64,000 bases of DNA from DATKCA01 sp035544675 (GTDB taxonomy: Bacteria > Acidobacteriota > Thermoanaerobaculia > Gp7-AA8): the NCBI GenBank assembly GCA_035544675.1, contig DATKCA010000148.1, positions 5,170-69,169 on the forward strand, in the 5' to 3' direction. The notes below the pieces were generated by a model that worked only from the letters and a program-made list of their open reading frames with translations, did no database searches and had not been told where the DNA came from. The translations under genes and the position numbers were made by a program. This document shows positions 58,611 to 64,000 of this stretch, one piece after another (position 1 is the first letter of the stretch; every line of letters begins with the position of its first letter).

Positions 58611-60797
58611 GTGTTACCCGGAATCCTGTGGAGCGCCGCCGACTCGGCGGTGCTTTTTTCGTGTAACAGACGCCGCCGAGTCGGCGGCGCTCCACTCCTC
58701 CTCCTGCTTCTCGCATTTTGTACGGGTGAACAGCGCCGCAGCCTCTCTGAACCGCCGATCATCCTGATCTCGATCGATACGTTGCGGGCTGACCGGCTCG
58801 CGGCGTACGGATCGAATCGCGTCGCCACGCCGGCCATCGATCGCCTCGCCGCGGACGGAATCGTCTTCGAGAATGCGTACGCGCAGGCGCCGCTGACCCT
58901 CCCTTCCCACGCCAGCATGCTGACGGGCAAGCTCCCCTATCAGACCGGCGTACGGAGCAACATCGGCTATCGCCTCGACGCGGCAACCCCCTCGCTGCCG
59001 AAGTTACTGGCCGCGCGCGGCTACACCACAGGCGGCGCGATCTCGGCGTATGTCCTGCGCGGCGAGACCGGCATCGGACCGATGTTCGACTTCTACGACG
59101 ACTCGCTCGAGGTATTCGAGTCGGCGTCGCTCGGCGCGCTGCAGCGGAACGGCGACGAGACGGTCCGAGCCGCCCTGGGCTGGCTGGATGGCGTCAGGGA
59201 CAAGCCGCCGTTCCTCTTCCTCCACCTGTTCGAGCCGCACACGCCTTACGAAGCGGTCGAGCCGTTCAAGTCGCGCTACTCCGATCCCTACGATGCCGAG
59301 ATCGCGACCGTCGACGCGATCCTGGAAAGGTTCCTGGGCGAGCTCCGGCGGCGCGATCTGTACGACCGGGCCCTCATCGTTCTCACCTCCGATCACGGAG
59401 AAGGCCTGGGCGATCACGGCGAGGCCGAACATGGCGTGCTCCTCTATCGCGAGGTGTTGCACGTCCCGCTGATCCTGAAGCTGCCGAAGGGCGAGTGGCG
59501 AGGCAAACGCGTCACCGCGCCGGCAGGGCTCACCGACCTCCTCCCCACTCTCGCCGCTGCTGTCGGAGCGAAAGTGCCTGATGGCCTCGAGGGCGTGTCG
59601 CTCATCGATCTGGCCACGGGTCGAGCCACCCCGGATCGTTCCATCTACAGCGAGACGATGTATCCGCGCCTTCACCTCGGATGGAGCGAGCTGCGATCGC
59701 TGACCGACGCGCGGCACCACTTCATCGAGAGCCCCGACAGCGAGTTGTTCGACGTGGTCGCCGATCCGGCCGAGAAACGCAACATCCGTGAGGACCGCCG
59801 GCGCGAGTATCGAGCGCTGGCCGATCAGCTGAGGTCGATGCCGCTCAATCTGACCGTGCAGAGCAATGCCGATCCCGAGGAGATGGCGCGGCTGGCCGCG
59901 CTGGGATATCTCTCCGGACAGGCATCCGCGGGCGATGGCCCGCGACGGAATCCACGCGACCACATCGGAGTGCTCGCGCGTGTGCAGCAGACGTTCGTCC
60001 TGAATCAGCAGGGCCGCTATCGCGAGAGCATCGAGCTATGCCGGGAGATCCTGGGCGACTATCCCGACCTCGTCGACGTCTACAACCAGCTCGCGGGCAA
60101 TCTCCGCCGTCTCGGCCGGCTGCAGGAAGCGCGCGACACGTATCGGGAAGCGATTCGCCGCTCACCACAACTCGTCGACTCGCTGGCGATCGAAGTCGCC
60201 AAGGTCGAGCTGGACCTCGGCGATCTGAAGGCCGCTGAGCTCAATGCGCAGCAGGCCATGAAGCTCAATCCGGCCGAGGCGCACCTGATCATCGCCGCGG
60301 TGGCGATGAAACAGCGCGATTTCCAGAAAGCGGAGCGCGAGGCGCGCCTGGCCCTCGATCGGGAAGACCGTCCCCGTGTGCCGGCGCTGATTCTGCTGGC
60401 GCGCATCCTCGTCGAACAGGGCCGGCTGAACGATGCACTGGCAGCGGCCGACCGCGCTGCCACGCGCATCCGCGAGGATGGCGCGGCGGTGGTCCCCACT
60501 CTGGCGTCGACGCGCGGCGACATCCTGGCGCGCATGGGCCGCATTGCCGAGGCGGAGACCGCGCTGCGCGAGGAGATCGCGCGCTTCCCGACGACGACCG
60601 ACGCCTATGTGCGGCTCGCGCTCCTGTACGCGTCGCAGCGCCGCTTCCAGGAGATCACCCCAACGCTCGAGGCGATGGTCAAAGCCTCCCCCACCCCGGC
60701 CGCGTACGCGCTGGCGGCGCGCGCGATGTCCGACTTCGGCAACGACGCGGGTGCCAGAGAGTTCCAGCGGCGTGGCGCAGCACTGAAGCGCCGGTGA
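58611..60797 (+). CDS. Sulfatase-fold lipoprotein with C-terminal TPR domain
   Basis: 728 residues if read from GTG 58611, the base after the previous stop; GTG 58650 is an alternative. Residues 19-36 (RRRRVGGAPLLLLLLAFC) form a lipoprotein signal whose basic part is encoded by a family B palindrome. The alkaline-phosphatase superfamily domain shows ILISIDTLRADRL, LTLPSHASMLTG, HLFEPHTPYE and LTSDHGEGLGDHGE. The usual sulfatase Cys/Ser is Thr here (LTLPSH), so a formylglycine sulfatase is unlikely; phosphatase or transferase chemistry is possible. Residues 440-725 are tetratricopeptide repeats. Confidence 0.85.
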   Translation: MLPGILWSAADSAVLFSCNRRRRVGGAPLLLLLLAFCTGEQRRSLSEPPIILISIDTLRADRLAAYGSNRVATPAIDRLAADGIVFENAYAQAPLTLPSHASMLTGKLPYQTGVRSNIGYRLDAATPSLPKLLAARGYTTGGAISAYVLRGETGIGPMFDFYDDSLEVFESASLGALQRNGDETVRAALGWLDGVRDKPPFLFLHLFEPHTPYEAVEPFKSRYSDPYDAEIATVDAILERFLGELRRRDLYDRALIVLTSDHGEGLGDHGEAEHGVLLYREVLHVPLILKLPKGEWRGKRVTAPAGLTDLLPTLAAAVGAKVPDGLEGVSLIDLATGRATPDRSIYSETMYPRLHLGWSELRSLTDARHHFIESPDSELFDVVADPAEKRNIREDRRREYRALADQLRSMPLNLTVQSNADPEEMARLAALGYLSGQASAGDGPRRNPRDHIGVLARVQQTFVLNQQGRYRESIELCREILGDYPDLVDVYNQLAGNLRRLGRLQEARDTYREAIRRSPQLVDSLAIEVAKVELDLGDLKAAELNAQQAMKLNPAEAHLIIAAVAMKQRDFQKAEREARLALDREDRPRVPALILLARILVEQGRLNDALAAADRAATRIREDGAAVVPTLASTRGDILARMGRIAEAETALREEIARFPTTTDAYVRLALLYASQRRFQEITPTLEAMVKASPTPAAYALAARAMSDFGNDAGAREFQRRGAALKRR
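58628..58695. repeat. Palindromic element family B, copy at the N-terminus of the sulfatase-fold gene
   Basis: 68-bp inverted repeat from GTGGAGCGCCGCCGACTC to GGCGGCGCTCCAC. It begins 17 bases after the GWxTD stop. Its left half is a hairpin (CCGCC-GACTC-GGCGG) followed by TGC and six T, so it can also serve as an intrinsic terminator for the GWxTD transcript. Confidence 0.88.
58636..58659 (+). terminator. Possible intrinsic terminator inside the family B element
   Basis: CCGCC / GGCGG stem (extendable to 7 bp) and six T at 58654-58659. If it works, the downstream gene needs its own promoter and a start after this point. Confidence 0.5.
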
Positions 60798-60807
60798 GGA
60801 CACCGCG

Positions 60808-61833
60808 CTATGGAGGCGAGGCGAAGACGTACACCGTGAACGCGTCAGCCGGAGAGAACGTCGCGTCATCGGTCGCTCCCCCGCAGCATGGCGTCCCGTT
60901 GATCGTCCGGGCGGCGGCATCGATGAAGAAGATCCCGCCGGCAGCCATGGCCAGGACGTTCGCGTCCCGCGGATGCGGAATGAGACGAAAGCAGAAGTCT
61001 CCCACTCCGGATGGGAGCCGCAGCGGCTCGAACCGGCTGCCGCCATCTGTGGACCGGAAGATGAAATCGGTGCCGCGCCGCACCAGCATCCAGACCACGT
61101 TCGGATCGGAGGGGCTGAACACGACCTGACAGACGTTCGTGCCGTCGCTGAAGTCGGGCACGATCGCCCAGGTCGTTCCCCCGTCTCGACTGGTGAAGAG
61201 TCCGGTCGTGGTCACCGCGACGATGTGATCGATGTTGGCGGGATTCACTGCGGCGGTCAGGATCGGGAAGCCGAGCGGCAGACCGATGCGACGCCAACCC
61301 AATCCGCCGTCGGCCGAGTCCCACAGTCCCTGACCGGAGGCACCCACACCCCGGATGTGATCGGCATTGCCCGCATCGACGCCGAATCCGACGAACGCCT
61401 CGGGCGTCGGGCGCTCGACGACGCCGGCATCATCGTCGTATCCGAGGAGCAGCTCCTGCGTCCAGAACCAGGCTCGCCCGCCCGGCGCGGCCACCCCCCG
61501 AAGCGGCTGCTGGAATGCGCCGCTGACGTTGTAACGCGCGGTCCAGGTGCACCCCGCATCGCGCGATTCGTGAATGACTCGATCCGCCGCAGCGACGATC
61601 AGGCCGCGGACGTCCTCCACTGCGAGCACGGCTCCCGACGACGCGGTGGGTGGCGGAATCGGATTGCCGAAAAACGTCCGGGCCCGATCGGTGGAGATCA
61701 GGAGATTGGGCAGACCGGTGACCTGTGTGCAGGCGGGGGCGCCCCATCCCCGGTTGCGCACCAGACGCCCTCGCGGAGCGGCCACCGTTGAGTACGCCAT
61801 GGCGACGATGAGCGACAGAATGACCACCCGCAT
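60808..61833 (-). CDS. Secreted BNR/sialidase-type beta-propeller protein
   Basis: 341 residues with a signal peptide (MRVVILSLIVAMAYSTVAAP). Asp-box-like motifs recur: SRDAGCTW, SADGGLGW, SRDGGTTW and STDGGSRF, about 60-70 residues apart, as in photosystem-II-assembly-like and sialidase-like propellers. Few catalytic sialidase residues are evident, so a binding role is more likely. GAGAAT lies 6 bases before the ATG. Convergent with the sulfatase-fold gene, 10 bases apart. Confidence 0.82.
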   Translation of the reverse strand: MRVVILSLIVAMAYSTVAAPRGRLVRNRGWGAPACTQVTGLPNLLISTDRARTFFGNPIPPPTASSGAVLAVEDVRGLIVAAADRVIHESRDAGCTWTARYNVSGAFQQPLRGVAAPGGRAWFWTQELLLGYDDDAGVVERPTPEAFVGFGVDAGNADHIRGVGASGQGLWDSADGGLGWRRIGLPLGFPILTAAVNPANIDHIVAVTTTGLFTSRDGGTTWAIVPDFSDGTNVCQVVFSPSDPNVVWMLVRRGTDFIFRSTDGGSRFEPLRLPSGVGDFCFRLIPHPRDANVLAMAAGGIFFIDAAARTINGTPCCGGATDDATFSPADAFTVYVFASPP

Positions 61834-61902
61834 CGGTACATTCTCTCACCGGTGATCCGCGTTACAAGCCGCGCGGGCCAACCCCCTCAGACTGATCCGA
61901 CC

Positions 61903-62049
61903 ATGCTGATCGCGTCGCTGCTCCTGGAGGGGTTTACCGGCCTTGCCGTCATCGCCGCCTGCGCTCTGGTCGCGGCCGCGTTCGCTTCGCCGAGCGCGAG
62001 CGATCCGCACGACATCGAGTGGACGCTGCGCCGCCGCGGCACGCGGTGA
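61903..62049 (+). CDS. Possible small single-pass membrane protein
   Basis: 48 residues from ATG 61903; the frame opens at 61852. One hydrophobic helix (LEGFTGLAVIAACALVAAAF) and a short charged tail ending WTLRRRGTR. No Shine-Dalgarno and no family recognised. It could be a chance open frame. Confidence 0.3.
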   Translation: MLIASLLLEGFTGLAVIAACALVAAAFASPSASDPHDIEWTLRRRGTR

Positions 62050-62122
62050 TGTGATCGGGCTTACGCCCGCCCTCCACCCGGCACCGTCATTGCTCGTCTC
62101 AGTAGCGGTAGAGAGGACGGAT

Positions 62123-62413
62123 ATGCGACAGATCATCATCCCGCTTCAGCGGCCATTGGTTGCCGACGATTCGATCTACGGTGTGCGCGTGCGGGCCGCA
62201 GAAACGACCGACGGCAAATGGGAAGGTCGGGTCGAGTTTGAGAGCAAGTCCGGGATTCGCGTCACCACGCTTCCCGAATCGACACACGCGACGCGAACCG
62301 AGGTGGAGGCGTGGGCTGGCCGGCTGGAGGATCCGTATCTCGTGGAAGCGCTGCGGCGCGCCAGCGAGCGGCTTATCCGGCGGGTGATCCCGCCTCCTCC
62401 GCCCGTTGACTGA
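62123..62413 (+). CDS. Small hypothetical protein
   Basis: 96 residues from ATG 62123, GAGAGG 6 bases upstream. MRQIIIPLQRPLVADDSIYG, then VRVRAAETTDGKWEGRVEFE, and a helical end EDPYLVEALRRASERLIRRV with a proline tail. Balanced composition and a good ribosome site suggest a real gene. Family not recognised. Confidence 0.65.
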   Translation: MRQIIIPLQRPLVADDSIYGVRVRAAETTDGKWEGRVEFESKSGIRVTTLPESTHATRTEVEAWAGRLEDPYLVEALRRASERLIRRVIPPPPPVD

Positions 62414-62416
62414 TGA

Positions 62417-62430
62417 GGGCTCAGGGCTCA
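62417..62430. repeat. Heptad array 8a (GGGCTCA type), 2 units
   Basis: GGGCTCA twice, then GGGAACC, starting 3 bases after the stop of the small gene. Inverted partner at 62456-62497. Confidence 0.65.
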
Positions 62431-62455
62431 GGGAACCGCCGCCCGACTGACGGTC

Positions 62456-62497
62456 CGAGCCCGGAGCCCGCAGCCCGGAGCCCGCAGGCCCCGAGCC
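62456..62497. repeat. Heptad array 8b (CGAGCCC type), 6 units
   Basis: Units CGAGCCC, GGAGCCC, GCAGCCC, GGAGCCC, GCAGGCC, CCGAGCC, the reverse sense of array 8a. It ends 2 bases before the stop of the convergent secreted-protein gene. Confidence 0.8.
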
Positions 62498-62499
62498 GG

Positions 62500-64000
62500 T
62501 TACTGGGCCGGTACGTACGTCGGGTCGAGGCTCCGATTGTCGATCACCGACGAGTACGCGGCGACGCGGCCCGTGCCGCTGACTACCTGCACCGACACGC
62601 GGACGTTGTAAGTCTGAGAGCCTCCGCCCATGAACCGCTCGACGATCCGCCCTTCCTGGCGGAACTCGTTTGCGGCGAGCGGAATCTCGATCGAAGGCGT
62701 CGCCTTCGAGTCGGGAACGTGCAGCGTCACGCGCACCGTGACCGGATTGCCCGTCAGCTCAACCAGGCCGAGGTTCGAGCGGAACTGGTCGGTCTGCTCG
62801 ATCTGCAGCACCTCCAGTGCGCGATCGCCCGTGCCCAGACCTTCCTCCGACGTGATTCCGGGGATGAACTGGCCGTACGTCCCGCCCCCTTCGACGTCGG
62901 TGTAAGTCCGGCCGGTGACGACGAGGGACGAGGGCGAGGCGGTCGTCACGACGAGAGAGCCTGCGCCGTCTCTCACGTTGAAGAACGCCGGCAGCATGTT
63001 GTCGAAGGCCTTGACCTCACCGCTGCGGATGACGACCGGCTGGCCCTGAACCGCGCCGCCCGGATTCGAGATCGGGTAATACGTGAGATTGGCGACGACG
63101 TCGCCTCCTCCCCCGTTGTAGATGCGCACATCCGAGTGGAAGTTGTTCGCGCCGTTGTTCAGGTCCGCCACTCCGGGGAGGATGTACCTCGTCGACGAGA
63201 TGGCGGCGACGTTCACCGGCGCCACCGCCAGCGGATCGGTCGTCAGGTTGTCCAGAACCGAGGCGTACGCGGTGACCGCGCCGGTCTCGGATGTGATCTC
63301 CACTTCGATGCGCCCGTCTTCCAGCGTCGGGACTCCGCTGTCGGCGATGAACGAGTTGATCTGCTGCTGTTCGCCGGGCAGCAGTGTGAAGGGTCTGGTC
63401 TGCAGCAGCGTGCCGGCCGCATTGAAGATCCGGATGACACCGCTGGCCGGCTCCCCCGCTCCTTCGGCGATCCCGAAGTTCGTCCTGAATCTCACAGACT
63501 GCGCCACCTGCTGCAGCGATAGTTTCGTCGGCCGGGCGGCCGCCGGCGGCGCGCCCGGAATCACGATCGGAGGGCGCCGCGTGGCGAAGTTCGCGAACGG
63601 AACCGCCGCGACGAACTGCCCGAAGGTCCCGCGCAGCGTGCTCGCATACGTGCGGCTCGAGGCGAACGTCGGGCTCGAGCCGCTGGCCAGCGGGCGGATC
63701 TCCAGTGAGCCGAATCCGATGTCAGACAGCGCTCCGGTCGCGCCGAATCCGAAGAAGTTCTTCACGATGTCGTTCAGCGCGACGGTCTCCTGTGTCCCCA
63801 CCGTCACGGCGGTCACCTTGCTGCTCGTCGTCGCATCGGTGCGTGTGGGCGTGAGTCCGATCTGATACTTCACCGGTCCGCTCGTCGCATTGGTGAGACG
63901 GACGTCGGAGAGGAAGGGGCCCGCCACGCCGTTGACGTGCGTGACCACCGGAATGATCAACGCGTTGGGCGGCGGAGCGCTCCTGGCCATGGGGCCAACC
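62500..64000 (-). CDS. Secreted repeat-rich beta protein (5' end outside window)
   Basis: At least 500 residues; the frame is open to the window edge, and the internal ATG 63990 gives no signal peptide, so the real start is beyond 64000. The visible part has several related beta-rich segments of about 120 residues: VNGVAGPFLSDVRLTNATSG, VRFRTNFGIAEGAGEPASGV, NNFHSDVRIYNGGGGDVVAN and DQFRSNLGLVELTGNPVTVR, each followed by text like AVTAYASVLDN. Likely an exported surface or adhesion-type protein. Family not recognised beyond these repeats. Confidence 0.75.
   Translation of the reverse strand, partial: VGPMARSAPPPNALIIPVVTHVNGVAGPFLSDVRLTNATSGPVKYQIGLTPTRTDATTSSKVTAVTVGTQETVALNDIVKNFFGFGATGALSDIGFGSLEIRPLASGSSPTFASSRTYASTLRGTFGQFVAAVPFANFATRRPPIVIPGAPPAAARPTKLSLQQVAQSVRFRTNFGIAEGAGEPASGVIRIFNAAGTLLQTRPFTLLPGEQQQINSFIADSGVPTLEDGRIEVEITSETGAVTAYASVLDNLTTDPLAVAPVNVAAISSTRYILPGVADLNNGANNFHSDVRIYNGGGGDVVANLTYYPISNPGGAVQGQPVVIRSGEVKAFDNMLPAFFNVRDGAGSLVVTTASPSSLVVTGRTYTDVEGGGTYGQFIPGITSEEGLGTGDRALEVLQIEQTDQFRSNLGLVELTGNPVTVRVTLHVPDSKATPSIEIPLAANEFRQEGRIVERFMGGGSQTYNVRVSVQVVSGTGRVAAYSSVIDNRSLDPTYVPAQ

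Overview
This is a 64 kb, GC-rich (about two thirds G+C by eye), densely coded bacterial chromosome segment. I see no phage genes, transposase, rRNA, recognisable tRNA or CRISPR array. The gene content suggests an Acidobacteriota member, possibly Thermoanaerobaculia-like: a TonB-dependent receptor with an N-terminal carboxypeptidase-regulatory-like domain, a GWxTD-domain protein, a VWFA-related secreted protein, a sulfatase-fold/TPR lipoprotein, many secreted peptidases, and HrcA/CIRCE control of groESL. This placement is inference from family content only.

Layout. 1-10 kb: a truncated DUF2911 protein, a polytopic membrane protein, D-Ala-D-Ala ligase, a 5'-nucleotidase lipoprotein, DUF2784, a TonB receptor, a Cys-less carboxymuconolactone-decarboxylase-like protein and a DUF5666 protein. 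10-13.3 kb: a reverse-strand sulfur operon (ArsR regulator, DsrE-like, rhodanese-metallo-beta-lactamase fusion, TusA, probably MOSC) behind a clear inverted-repeat operator. 13.4-15.9 kb: trehalase and a VapBC pair. 16-22 kb: a molybdoenzyme operon (FeS/NrfD fusion, catalytic subunit, SulP carrier) that reads best as a sulfite-oxidising (Soe-type) module. 22-28 kb: M13 peptidase, GlsB-like protein, a two-subunit xanthine-dehydrogenase-family oxidoreductase and a Phd/PIN pair. 28-40 kb: OsmC, YheT-like hydrolase, an E1 alpha-beta fusion dehydrogenase, M16 peptidase, amino acid permease, VWFA protein, a nucleotidyltransferase with a small overlapping partner, aldo/keto reductase, HIT protein and a FadR-like TetR regulator. 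40-51.6 kb: a duplicated CPBP-type membrane protein, a double alpha/beta hydrolase, a CoA-binding protein, a secreted protease cluster, alanine dehydrogenase and a 2-hydroxyacid dehydrogenase. 51.6-64 kb: groESL, the large TonB receptor, GWxTD protein, sulfatase-fold/TPR lipoprotein, a BNR-type secreted protein and a truncated repeat-rich secreted protein.

Three genome-scale patterns stand out beyond the genes. (1) Eight intergenic loci carry arrays with an exact 7-bp period but different unit sequences (TAAGGAC, GGCTCCG, GTTCACA and GCCCGAG types). Five loci hold two arrays in opposite orientation around a short core, and arrays supply the stop codon of groEL and the start codon of the HIT gene. 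(2) Three families of 57-92 bp imperfect palindromes are dispersed. Copies lie in frame inside the E1 fusion and the double hydrolase, at the N-terminus of the sulfatase-fold lipoprotein and at the C-terminus of the YheT-like hydrolase. (3) At least 13 operon-leading genes have no Shine-Dalgarno but show a -10-like hexamer (mostly TANNNT) 6-9 bases before the start codon, suggesting widespread leaderless transcription.
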